From NCBI GenBank assembly GCA_902800495.1, contig CADCET010000002.1, forward strand, positions 84,018 to 148,017: a DNA stretch of 64,000 nt, read 5' to 3'. Positions 52,321 through 59,936 of the stretch are shown here, in pieces. Position 1 is the stretch's first letter, and every line of letters starts with the position of its first letter. The notes under the pieces are model-generated. The model searched no databases, was not told where the DNA came from, and worked only from the letters and a program-made list of their open reading frames with translations. Source of the DNA: an uncultured Prevotellaceae bacterium. Its GTDB lineage: Bacteria; Bacteroidota; Bacteroidia; Bacteroidales; Bacteroidaceae. Position numbers and translations under genes: made by a program.

Positions 52321-52462
52321 ACCATATTCATATTAGACCAAATTTACACATTATTTAACCCAAATCTAACGACCGATTTGCGTTAAAAAAACAGAGGTTG
52401 TGCGTTGTTTGTCGCAGAATCGGCTTCTTGTCGCAACAATCCACTACAAAAACCACGAGAAA

Positions 52463-52494
52463 TTTCTTCATATCCACATCTCTATCTACCTTTG
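52463..52494 (+). promoter_or_regulatory. Promoter of the small lipoprotein gene
   Basis: TACCTTTG at 52487-52494 matches the TAnnTTTG -7 element. TTTC at 52463-52466 is a one-mismatch -33 element (TTTG) at 20-base spacing. The gene start is 40 bases downstream. Confidence 0.65.
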
Positions 52495-52534
52495 CAGTCG
52501 AAATCATAAAGTAACCATTAAAAAAAGAAAGAAT

Positions 52535-52993
52535 ATGAAAAAGTCATTTTTTGCAAAGTTATCTGTAGTCGTCTTAATTTGCGTGGCATTCGTTAGTTGT
52601 GAGTTCTCATCATCATCAGAGTCTTCATTCTCATACGAGATACAGAATGATGATGAACAGGAAGGATACGAAATTACCGGTGACCCCAACCAGCTGTTAG
52701 ACATCAGCAATGACCTGGTGGATTATCTGAAGTCAGCACATATCAACGATGAGGATGACGCGCAAGAGTTTGAGGATACCATAGAAGATGTCAAGCAGCT
52801 GCTTCAAGCCGTTTCTGACTCCATCAATGCCAGAATGGAGACGATGACTCCTAAGGAGAAAGGCGCTTTGATAGATCATGTATCGACCGTCAATGAACAG
52901 CTTGAAGAAAACAATCCTGAAATCGATCAGGAGATTGTACGCCTTGTGAAAGAAGCCAAGAAAATAGGCATCACCTTAGCGGTGGACCTTTAA
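52535..52993 (+). CDS. Small acidic lipoprotein of unknown function, 152 aa
   Basis: Start at ATG 52535, because MKKSFFAKLSVVVLICVAFVSC is a full lipoprotein signal (lipobox FVSC, Cys22) and the promoter lies just upstream; in-frame codons from 52400 give no sensible N-terminus. The mature part is Ser-rich, then strongly acidic and predicted helical (DDAQEFEDTIEDVKQLLQAV, ARMETMTPKEKGALIDHVST). It has no recognised domain. Monocistronic: repeats lie on both sides. An exported helical-bundle lipoprotein in the periplasm or outer membrane is the most that can be inferred. Confidence 0.8.
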   Translation: MKKSFFAKLSVVVLICVAFVSCEFSSSSESSFSYEIQNDDEQEGYEITGDPNQLLDISNDLVDYLKSAHINDEDDAQEFEDTIEDVKQLLQAVSDSINARMETMTPKEKGALIDHVSTVNEQLEENNPEIDQEIVRLVKEAKKIGITLAVDL

Positions 52994-53040
52994 CGACTAA
53001 GGGATCGATGGCTTATAGCATGGAAACAAAACAATAGGTG

Positions 53041-53472
53041 ACACCTCTTACACCTGGCACTTAACTGCCTGAAAAACAGAATACTTCAAAAAGATATTGG
53101 TCGCACCTAAGGTCGCACCAATGGTCGCACCACGTCACGGCCGCTCGTGAAAAAAAATAGGCGTTACGTTTTCACGAGCGGCTTATATTTTTTTACGAGC
53201 GGCCTATTTTTTTTTTGAGAAACGAATTGTAAATTTATTTTATTACTGGAAACGAATTGCCGTAATTTACCATAATTTTTTTCATAATCTTTCATGATTT
53301 ATTATGGAAATTACGGATTATTATGGAAATTCGTTTCCCTAAAAAACAAGTTCATTTCGTCATACGTTTGGTGTGACCACTGGTGCGACCACTGGTGCGA
53401 CCATTGGTGCGACCTACGACTCAAAAAAGTGCACTGGAAATCAAACAGTTAAGTGCCAGGTGTAAGAGGTGT
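53041..53472. mobile_element. MITE-like nested palindrome, 432 bp, no coding capacity
   Basis: Terminal arms 53041-53067 and 53446-53472 are exact 27-bp inverted copies. Inside, 53110-53132 and 53393-53415 are exact 23-bp inverted copies built of GGTCGCACC units. Next comes a GCCGCTCGTGAA...TTCACGAGCGGC hairpin (~53139-53181), and in the centre 53248-53276 pairs with 53301-53338 (GGAAACGAATT, CGTAATT, CCATAAT). No target duplication is evident. It fills most of the 650-bp gap between the small lipoprotein and the exuT-type gene. Confidence 0.8.
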
Positions 53473-53488
53473 GGGTATATGTTTTTTG

Positions 53489-53598
53489 ACAGGGAGTACT
53501 CATGTATAAAAAGTACTCTTGTACTCATGTCTAAACTGTACTCATGTCTAAAAAGTACTCTTGTACTCATGTCTAAACTGTACTCATGTCTAAACAAA
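53489..53598 (-). repeat. GACAGGAGNACA-family array, minus orientation
   Basis: Repeats of AGTACTCATGTCTAAA and AGTACTCTTGTACTCATGTC; two ~47-bp copies are nearly identical. It is the reverse-oriented form of the array after fucP and ends at the terminator of the exuT-type gene. Confidence 0.8.
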
Positions 53599-53629
53599 AG
53601 ATCCCGCCGGAGGGCGGGATTCTTTTGTT
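53593..53629 (-). terminator. Rho-independent terminator (bidirectional) of the exuT-type gene
   Basis: AGATCCCGCC-GGAG-GGCGGGAT with outer AACAAAAG/CTTTTGTT arms: a strong GC stem followed, in minus sense, by TTTTGTTT. It starts 17 bases after the stop at 53646. Confidence 0.88.
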
Positions 53630-53645
53630 GTCGTGTCAATGAGGT

Positions 53646-55100
53646 TTACTCAACGACGATGGGCTTGTACTTCGGTACGAGTGTCTTCATGATGCACCAG
53701 CCGATGAGGTAGGCCACGGCACAGATGCAGAAGACCACCATGTAGGCGGCGGGCTTGCCCTCGAAGCCGAAGAACGTGAAGTTGGCATCCTGGGCGGCAG
53801 CCCATGTGAAGAAGTTACCCGACCCCATGTTGATGGCCATAGAACCCAGACCGCCGGTCATCGTGCCGAGACCGACGATGGTGCCGATGGTAGACTTGGG
53901 GAACATGTCGCCGATGGTCGAGAAGAGGTTAGCCGACCAAGCCTGGTGTCCGGCGCCGAGCAGACCGATGAGGATAGCAGGCCACCAGGCGCTATAGGCA
54001 CCGAGAGGCTGTGCCAACAGACCGAGCACGGGGAAGCAGGCGAAGATGAGCATGGCGCGCATACGGCCTAAGTAGGGGTTCATGCCACGCTTCTCGACGA
54101 AATACTTCGGCAGGTAGCCACCACCGATAGAGAGGACGGTGACGATGAAGTAGAGCGTGAAGATGAGCAGGATACCCATCGTGGAGTCTGAGGTGTAGCC
54201 ATACTGGTCGCTGAAGTAGGCAGGTGCCCAGAAGAGGAAGAACCACCACACGCCGTCGGTCATGAACTTACCGACGAGGAAGGCCCACGTCTGCTTGAAG
54301 GTGAAGCACTTGAAGAACGGGATAGCCTTCTCCTCCTTCACGGCGTCGCGGTCCTGGACGTCGGCGATGTCGCTGTCTTGCTCAATATAGTTCAGCTCGG
54401 CCTGGTTGACACGCTTGTTCTGACGCGGCTTCTCGTAGAGCCACATCCACAGCCCCATCCAGACATAGCCTAAGACACCGATGATGATGAAGGCCATCTC
54501 CCAGCCCCAGGCACGTGCCAGCAGGGGGATGGTGGCGGGAGCAGCGAGGGCACCCACCGACGCACCGCTGTTGAAGATAGAGGTGGAGAAGGCACGGTCT
54601 TTCTTCGGGAAATACTCTGCCGTGGCCTTGATGGCAGCGGGGAAGTTACCGGCCTCACCGACGGCAAGGATCAGACGGCAGGAGAGGAAAAGCCAGACGG
54701 AGATGGTGGCGATGGCGACGGCAGCATCGCTACCGGCTTGGACGGCACGCAGTGCCTCGAAGGAGTCGTAGCCCTCGACATTCATGGCCACCCAGCCGCA
54801 GCCGGCATGCATGACGGCACCTGTTGACCATACGAAGATGGCGATGAGGTAGCCTTTTTTCGTGCCCATCCAGTCGATGAACTTACCGGCGAAGAGGTTG
54901 GCAACGGCATAGAACAGCGAGAACATACCTGTGATGAAGCCGTAGTCGGCATCGGTCCAGTGGAAGTCGACGGCGATGAAGTCTTTCCAGGTGAGTGACA
55001 AGACCTGACGGTCCATGTAGTTGACGGTGGTTGCTAAGAAGAGCAACGCACAGATGACCCAACGGAAGTTGGACATTTTGGTTGTTTGAATTGGAGTCAT
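53646..55100 (-). CDS. exuT: MFS hexuronate transporter (ExuT family)
   Basis: 484 residues, anion:cation symporter branch of the MFS. Signatures: FLATTVNYMDRQVLS in helix 1, GFITGMFSLFYAV, CRLILAVGEAGNFPAAIKATAEYFP and IFNSGASVGALAAPATIP. A central loop (residues ~225-270) is charged, and the second half has six helices. ExuT proteins import galacturonate or glucuronate; the exact substrate is not readable. The N-terminus MTPIQTTKMSNFRWV has a second Met at residue 9 that could be the true start. It lies 141 bp after kduI on the same strand, which supports a uronate role and probable co-transcription. A strong terminator follows. Confidence 0.9.
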   Translation of the reverse strand: MTPIQTTKMSNFRWVICALLFLATTVNYMDRQVLSLTWKDFIAVDFHWTDADYGFITGMFSLFYAVANLFAGKFIDWMGTKKGYLIAIFVWSTGAVMHAGCGWVAMNVEGYDSFEALRAVQAGSDAAVAIATISVWLFLSCRLILAVGEAGNFPAAIKATAEYFPKKDRAFSTSIFNSGASVGALAAPATIPLLARAWGWEMAFIIIGVLGYVWMGLWMWLYEKPRQNKRVNQAELNYIEQDSDIADVQDRDAVKEEKAIPFFKCFTFKQTWAFLVGKFMTDGVWWFFLFWAPAYFSDQYGYTSDSTMGILLIFTLYFIVTVLSIGGGYLPKYFVEKRGMNPYLGRMRAMLIFACFPVLGLLAQPLGAYSAWWPAILIGLLGAGHQAWSANLFSTIGDMFPKSTIGTIVGLGTMTGGLGSMAINMGSGNFFTWAAAQDANFTFFGFEGKPAAYMVVFCICAVAYLIGWCIMKTLVPKYKPIVVE

Positions 55101-55241
55101 TTCTATTTACTATTTTACTATTTACTATTTATTTAACGATTTTCATATTTTACAATTTTGCGGTGCTCTCCAATGAGCAACAAATAATCAAATAACTAAA
55201 TTTGAAAATAAATTGTAAATTGTACATCATCAAATCGTAAA

Positions 55242-56243
55242 TCATCTGATGTCGATGACGGGAATGTTGTCCTTGTCGTTATAGTAGAGGTTCTCGCCAG
55301 CCATACCCCAGATGAAGGTGTAGTAGTAGGTGCCTGCGGCAGCGTGCATCGACCACTCGGGCGACATGATGGCCTGCTCGTTGTGCAGCCATACGTTGCG
55401 GCTCTCCTGCGGCTGGCCCATGACGTGACTGATGGTCTGTCCGTCGGGCAGGTTGAAGTAGTAGTAAGCCTCGATGCGGCGACCGTGGGTGTGCGGCGGC
55501 ATGGTGTTCCAGACGGCACCGGGGTTGAGCTGTGTCAGACCGAGCTGCAGCTGGCAGGGGCCTTCCTCGAGCACGTCGTTGACGATGAGCTTGTAGACGG
55601 TGCGGTTGTTGGCTTCCTCGACGGTTCCCACGGGTCCCCAGACGGCAGCCTTCAACGAGCCCTTACGGCCGTCGAGGGTGATCCACTGCGTCTTGTAGTG
55701 CTGGTGGGCTGTAGCAGAGTTCAGGTAGAACTTGGCGGGTTTCGAGGCATCCTTCGAACGGAACTGCACTTTCTTGTTCACGTCCTTATCCTTGCCGATG
55801 TGGCCGCGACCGATGTAGAGGGCCTCTTTCGGTGAGAGGGCATACTCCTTGCCGTCGACGATGACGACGCCGTCGCCGGCACCGCAGTTGACGACGCCGA
55901 GCTCACGGTTGTACATGAAATACTTCTCCTTGATGGTGTTGTCGACATCGAGACCCAGCTCCCAGAAATTCTCCAGCGTCAGCGTCGTGTTGACGGGCAT
56001 GGCACCGCCGAAGATGAAGCGGTCGTAGTGGGAATAGGTGAGCAGGATAGAGTCTGGCGACATGACCTTCTCCATGACGAAGCGCTCACGGAGCAGCTTC
56101 GTGTCGTAGTGCTTCACGTCTTCAGGATGACAGGCGGTCTGGAACTTCACGTGCTGAGCGCCCACAAATCTGTCGGCCTCCTGTGCATTGGCGGCAGAAA
56201 GCGCGAACAGCAATGTTGCAAAAATCAATGTTCTTTTCTTCAT
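55242..56243 (-). CDS. kduI: 5-keto-4-deoxyuronate isomerase KduI with an N-terminal signal peptide
   Basis: Converts 5-keto-4-deoxyuronate (from unsaturated uronates released by pectate or GAG lyases) to 2,5-diketo-3-deoxygluconate. The cupin metal site is intact: H251-T-H253 and E258 in [16 protein letters not shown], and H300 in [11 protein letters not shown], followed by FIWGMAGEN. Unlike typical KduI (~280 residues, cytoplasmic), this is 333 residues and starts [22 protein letters not shown], a convincing signal peptide, so the enzyme is predicted to be periplasmic. It precedes the exuT-type gene in the same direction. A 16-bp palindrome lies 18 bases upstream of the start. Confidence 0.93.
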   Translation of the reverse strand: MKKRTLIFATLLFALSAANAQEADRFVGAQHVKFQTACHPEDVKHYDTKLLRERFVMEKVMSPDSILLTYSHYDRFIFGGAMPVNTTLTLENFWELGLDVDNTIKEKYFMYNRELGVVNCGAGDGVVIVDGKEYALSPKEALYIGRGHIGKDKDVNKKVQFRSKDASKPAKFYLNSATAHQHYKTQWITLDGRKGSLKAAVWGPVGTVEEANNRTVYKLIVNDVLEEGPCQLQLGLTQLNPGAVWNTMPPHTHGRRIEAYYYFNLPDGQTISHVMGQPQESRNVWLHNEQAIMSPEWSMHAAAGTYYYTFIWGMAGENLYYNDKDNIPVIDIR

Positions 56244-56260
56244 ATCGTTTGTTTTGAAAT

Positions 56261-56276
56261 TAATAATCGATTATTA
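56261..56276. promoter_or_regulatory. Perfect 16-bp palindrome TAATAATCGATTATTA upstream of kduI
   Basis: Perfect dyad 18-33 bases upstream of the kduI start codon. Its position fits an operator near the promoter or leader of kduI-exuT. No regulator gene is nearby and no -7 consensus was found in this gap, so the role is inferred. Confidence 0.45.
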
Positions 56277-56297
56277 CTGAGTTATTTTTGTTTTTTA

Positions 56298-56831
56298 GAA
56301 ACGAATTATCATAATAGTCATAATTATTCCGTAATTGTCCATAATTTAGTCAGTTATGAAATGACGGTAATTGTCCTGATTCAGAAGGACGAAATTATCA
56401 CAATCTGACAGATACAAATAGCGCTCAGCATGCAAGCTCTCTTCTCCGAAGTTAAGAAGTATACCTCGATGTTGTTTGGTTATGCGCATATAGTTGAACA
56501 ACTGCGCACGATGTTCTGGAGTAACTTCATTTACAGATTTTAGTTCTACCACAATATTCTTGTAATAGAAATCTGCATAATAAACCTTTTCCAAAGGTTC
56601 GCCTTTATAATAAGTAACCAACATCTTTTCTCTTTCGACATCCATGCCACGGAGTTTAAACTCTCGCGCAAGAGACTCTTGGTAAATCGGCTCCGCCATA
56701 CCACGGCCTAATGTATTATAGACCTCCATAGCGACTCCGACCACCTCGTAAATGTCCCTATATTCTTGTTTTGTCATCTTTTTAAATAGAGAAAATTATG
56801 AAAATTACGAATAATTACGGAAATTCGTTTC
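56298..56831. mobile_element. Inverted-repeat-bounded cassette carrying the GxxExxY gene
   Basis: GAAACGAATT at 56298-56307 is the exact reverse complement of AATTCGTTTC at 56822-56831. Inside these ends, imperfect copies of CCGTAATT, CATAATT and their complements continue on both sides (to 56346 and from 56794), so the arms are ~35-50 bp. The left arm contains the gene's stop codon. The same words in the same order form the centre of the MITE-like element at 53248-53338. Confidence 0.65.
56346..56777 (-). CDS. GxxExxY protein (PD-(D/E)XK-like, PF13366 type), 143 aa
   Basis: The signature is G26-M-A-E29-P-I-Y32. A PD-(D/E)XK-like pattern follows: ADFYY, then VVELKSVNEV, with the E-x-K core ELK and the helix PEHRAQLFNYMRIT. 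The family is widespread in Bacteroidetes; nuclease activity is suggested by fold, but its biology is unknown. It interrupts an otherwise sugar-related run of minus-strand genes and sits exactly inside an inverted-repeat-bounded segment. That suggests it arrived as a small cassette and is not part of the uronate operon. Confidence 0.9.
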   Translation of the reverse strand: MTKQEYRDIYEVVGVAMEVYNTLGRGMAEPIYQESLAREFKLRGMDVEREKMLVTYYKGEPLEKVYYADFYYKNIVVELKSVNEVTPEHRAQLFNYMRITKQHRGILLNFGEESLHAERYLYLSDCDNFVLLNQDNYRHFITD

Positions 56832-56864
56832 TTATAAATCCATGTATTTCAAGACATTCGTTTC

Positions 56865-58238
56865 TTAATCCTTCTGCGCATTATTTTCCTCGGCGACGAT
56901 GCGCATACGGTTCCACACCACCATAGCGATGGTGATTAATGTCAGCACCCCGGCACCAATCCATTTCAGATAAGCGACAAACTTGTAAATGACCCATCCG
57001 AAGAGCGACGAGGCGAAGTCGAGAGCACCGGCCTGGAAGCCCTCGGGAATCTTAGCAGCAGGATCCTGCGTCTGGGCATAGACCGTCTGTGCAGCCTGGG
57101 TGAAGGCTGGCGCCATGTCGGTGACGAACCACAGGCCGATGCCTACGGCGACGATACCAACGATGAGCGTCTTCACCACGTTGCCCTTCGTGTAGGGCAA
57201 CACCATGACGAAGACGTAGAACATACCGGCCAGTGAGGCTAACGGCAGGAACTCATTGCCAGGCAGGGCGACGGCCATCAAGAGTGCCAGGGGTATGAGA
57301 ATGAGCGAAGCCACGAGCGTGGTGGGGTGACCGATGACCAGGGCTGGCGACATGCCGATATAGACCTTCTTGCCGGCCCACTTCTTCTGCACCACCTCCT
57401 GCGTCTTCTCGGCTATCGGCTTCAGACCGTCGATGAAGAGTTTCGTGATACGCGGAATCAGCTCCATCACAGCACCCATCGTCACACCGAGGAACAACAC
57501 TTTCTTGATGTCGAGCTGGGCCACAGCACCAATCAGTGCACCAACGATGACACCCAGCACGATGGGCTCACCCAGCACGCCGAACTTCTTCTTCAGGCCT
57601 TCGGCATCGATATCGAGCTTTGAGAATCCGGGAATCTTGTCGAGCAGCCAGTTGATGCCAATGGCAAACGCCGTAAAGCTCTGACAGAAAGGCTGCGGGA
57701 TAGAGATGCCGTCCATATCGTCGTAGTAGCCCTGGAACTTCTCGGCGGTCAGGTCGGCCATGACCAGTGTGACGATATAGCAGACGATGGCGGCGAAATA
57801 ACCCCATGCCAGCGACTGGTCCATCACGAAGTAAGCCACAGCGCCGATGAAGGCGAAATGCCAGTAGTTCCACAGGTCGATATTCACCGTACGGGTACAC
57901 TTCGTGATGAGCAGCAGGAAGTTGACGCCGAGACAGATGGGGATAATCAGCGCACCGACAGCCGTGTTGTAAGCTACGGCAGCAGCGGCAGGCCAGCCCA
58001 TGTCGAACACGCCAAGCTGGAGGTCGTAGAGTTCTGAAATCTCCAACAGCGGACTGCCAAAGTTATTCGTCAGCAAGGCGGTAACGATGCCGAGTCCCAC
58101 GAAGCCAACGCCCACATAAAGGCCTGACTTCAGGGCTTTTCCGAACTTCATACCGATGCAAACGCCGATAATAGTAAACAGAATGGGCATCATCACCGAT
58201 GCGCCAAGACTGATAATGTAACTGAAAACTTGTTCCAT
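56865..58238 (-). CDS. Galactitol-type PTS permease, EIIC component (orphan)
   Basis: 457-residue membrane protein of the PTS EIIC galactitol/SgcC family (PF03611 type). Recognisable stretches: SLGASVMMPILFTIIGVCIGMKFGKAL at the start, the loop DMGWPAAAAVAYNTAVGALIIPICL, the central block GEPIVLGVIVGALIGAV, and IGMSPALVIGHPTTLVASLILIPLALL. About ten membrane helices are visible, with a basic C-terminal tail. A working PTS needs EIIA and EIIB partners; none is encoded next to it, and Bacteroidetes commonly lack a full sugar PTS. It may act as a plain carrier or work with components encoded elsewhere. Divergent from the M6 protease gene, with which it shares a 129-bp promoter region. Confidence 0.88.
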   Translation of the reverse strand: MEQVFSYIISLGASVMMPILFTIIGVCIGMKFGKALKSGLYVGVGFVGLGIVTALLTNNFGSPLLEISELYDLQLGVFDMGWPAAAAVAYNTAVGALIIPICLGVNFLLLITKCTRTVNIDLWNYWHFAFIGAVAYFVMDQSLAWGYFAAIVCYIVTLVMADLTAEKFQGYYDDMDGISIPQPFCQSFTAFAIGINWLLDKIPGFSKLDIDAEGLKKKFGVLGEPIVLGVIVGALIGAVAQLDIKKVLFLGVTMGAVMELIPRITKLFIDGLKPIAEKTQEVVQKKWAGKKVYIGMSPALVIGHPTTLVASLILIPLALLMAVALPGNEFLPLASLAGMFYVFVMVLPYTKGNVVKTLIVGIVAVGIGLWFVTDMAPAFTQAAQTVYAQTQDPAAKIPEGFQAGALDFASSLFGWVIYKFVAYLKWIGAGVLTLITIAMVVWNRMRIVAEENNAQKD

Positions 58239-58278
58239 TGTTTTTAGTAATTTGTTTGTTTTAGCGTAGAATACGGTG

Positions 58279-58286
58279 CAAAAGTA
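58279..58286 (-). promoter_or_regulatory. -7 element (TACTTTTG, minus strand) for the PTS IIC gene
   Basis: CAAAAGTA on the plus strand reads TACTTTTG on the minus strand, matching TAnnTTTG, 41 bases upstream of the IIC start. The -33 element is weak. Confidence 0.5.
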
Positions 58287-58329
58287 CTAAATAAATTTTA
58301 AATATCGCCACAATTTGACAGAAAAATAG

Positions 58330-58337
58330 TAACTTTG
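58330..58337 (+). promoter_or_regulatory. -7 element (TAACTTTG) for the M6 protease gene
   Basis: Exact TAnnTTTG match 31 bases before ATG 58368. It overlaps the earlier possible TTG start at 58335, which argues against that start. A TTTG at 58314 is too close to be a normal -33 element. Confidence 0.6.
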
Positions 58338-58367
58338 TGTCCTCAAATTCAATATGACAAAGAAAAT

Positions 58368-59936
58368 ATGATAAATCGGGATTATATAACCGCCCTACTG
58401 ATACTCCTTACAGTCACCCTTACAGCCACGGCGCAACGACGTGGCGTAGGCTGCTGGCGAGGACGGCCAGCGCGACAGATGGTGGCCGGGGCACGACAAC
58501 TGAGCCGTCAGGCAACTGAAAACACAGAAAGCAACCCTTTCATCGGCACGAAGCACGGTCTGGTCATCCTGGCCGAGTTCAGCGACAAGCAGTTCAAGAC
58601 TGGCAACAACTGGGACAAATACAACAACATCCTCAACGGTATTGACTTCACCAGCCGAGAAGGGTTCGTCGGCAGCGTGCGCGACTACTTCAGAGACCAG
58701 AGTGGCGGACGCTTCGACCTGGTCTTCGACGTCATGGGACCTTACACCCTGAAGAACGACTACAAATACTACGGTGAGAACGACAGCAAGGGCGACGACA
58801 AGCGCCCCGAGGAGATGGTGAAGGAGATGTGTATGGCCGCCGACGAGGATGTCAACTTCGCCGACTACGACTGGGACGGCGATGGCGAGGTGGACGAGGT
58901 CTTCATAGTCTATGCCGGCAAGGGCGAGGCCGACGGCGGCGGGGTCAACAACATCTGGCCTCACATGTGGAGTATGGAAGAGGCTGACGGTAAGACGCTC
59001 GACCTCGACGGCGTTAAAATCAATATCTATGCCTGCGCCAACGAGCTGAAAGCCAGCGGTAGCATCAACGGCATCGGCACCTTCTGCCACGAGTTCTCAC
59101 ACTGTATGGGGCTGCCCGACTTCTACGACATCTATTACAAGGGATATTTCGGTATGAGCGACTTCGACCTCATGTCGGGCGGCAACTACATGGGCAACGG
59201 ATTCCGTCCCGTGGGCTATACGGCCTACGAGAAGATGGTCTGCGGCTGGCAAGAACCCATCGTCCTGTCGGACGAGGATGTGGAGGTCGACCATCTGCTG
59301 CCGCTGAGTGAATACGGCGAATCCTACATCATCTACAACGACAATCATCCCGACGAGTTCTATATGATAGAAAACCGCCAGAAGACGGGCTGGGATACCG
59401 ACTACCCCGCCAAGGGACTCATGATTACGCACGTGGACTACGACGAGGAGGTGTGGGCCAACAACATCCCCAACAGCATCCTCACCCTGCGCGAAGCCCG
59501 GGAAGAAGGCTATAGCGTGGGCAACGACCATCAGCGCATGACGATCTTCCATGCCGACAACAACGACGATTCGCAATATTGGAGGGCCTCAGCAGGCTAT
59601 TATTCCAAGACAACACTCACAAACGACCTCTACCCCTATCTCAGGAACGACAGTCTGACGGCTACCTCCATGCCGGCTGCCACCCTCTACAACAAGAATT
59701 CTGCGAACAATAGGCTGATGCAGGGTGCCATCCTCAACATCACACAGAACAGTGACAAGACCATCAGTTTCCGCTACCGTGCAGGCAAGGAGCCGGTGGT
59801 TGACGCCATCCACGACGTCAGTGCCCCATCGTCATCTACCATCTACCGCCTTGACGGACGTCCTGTGAAAAACGCTGATGCCACGTCGCTCAGACATGGC
59901 ATCTACGTGATAAACGGCAAGAAGGTAGTGCGCTAA
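58368..59936 (+). CDS. Secreted M6-family metalloprotease with T9SS-like tail
   Basis: 522 residues from ATG 58368 (the -7 element rules out the TTG at 58335). Signal peptide MINRDYITALLILLTVTLTATA-Q. The catalytic zinc motif is HEFSHCMGLPDFYD, with H241, E242, H245 and D251, as in immune-inhibitor-A-type (M6) proteases, preceded by a Ca-binding-like DYDWDGDGEVDE loop. The Met-turn-like stretch DLMSGGNYMG follows. The end (IYRLDGRPV...LRHGIYVINGKKVVR) resembles the short type A T9SS sorting signal common in Prevotella. Likely an extracellular or surface protease; substrate unknown. Its stop codon overlaps that of murF-alr on the other strand. Confidence 0.9.
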   Translation: MINRDYITALLILLTVTLTATAQRRGVGCWRGRPARQMVAGARQLSRQATENTESNPFIGTKHGLVILAEFSDKQFKTGNNWDKYNNILNGIDFTSREGFVGSVRDYFRDQSGGRFDLVFDVMGPYTLKNDYKYYGENDSKGDDKRPEEMVKEMCMAADEDVNFADYDWDGDGEVDEVFIVYAGKGEADGGGVNNIWPHMWSMEEADGKTLDLDGVKINIYACANELKASGSINGIGTFCHEFSHCMGLPDFYDIYYKGYFGMSDFDLMSGGNYMGNGFRPVGYTAYEKMVCGWQEPIVLSDEDVEVDHLLPLSEYGESYIIYNDNHPDEFYMIENRQKTGWDTDYPAKGLMITHVDYDEEVWANNIPNSILTLREAREEGYSVGNDHQRMTIFHADNNDDSQYWRASAGYYSKTTLTNDLYPYLRNDSLTATSMPAATLYNKNSANNRLMQGAILNITQNSDKTISFRYRAGKEPVVDAIHDVSAPSSSTIYRLDGRPVKNADATSLRHGIYVINGKKVVR

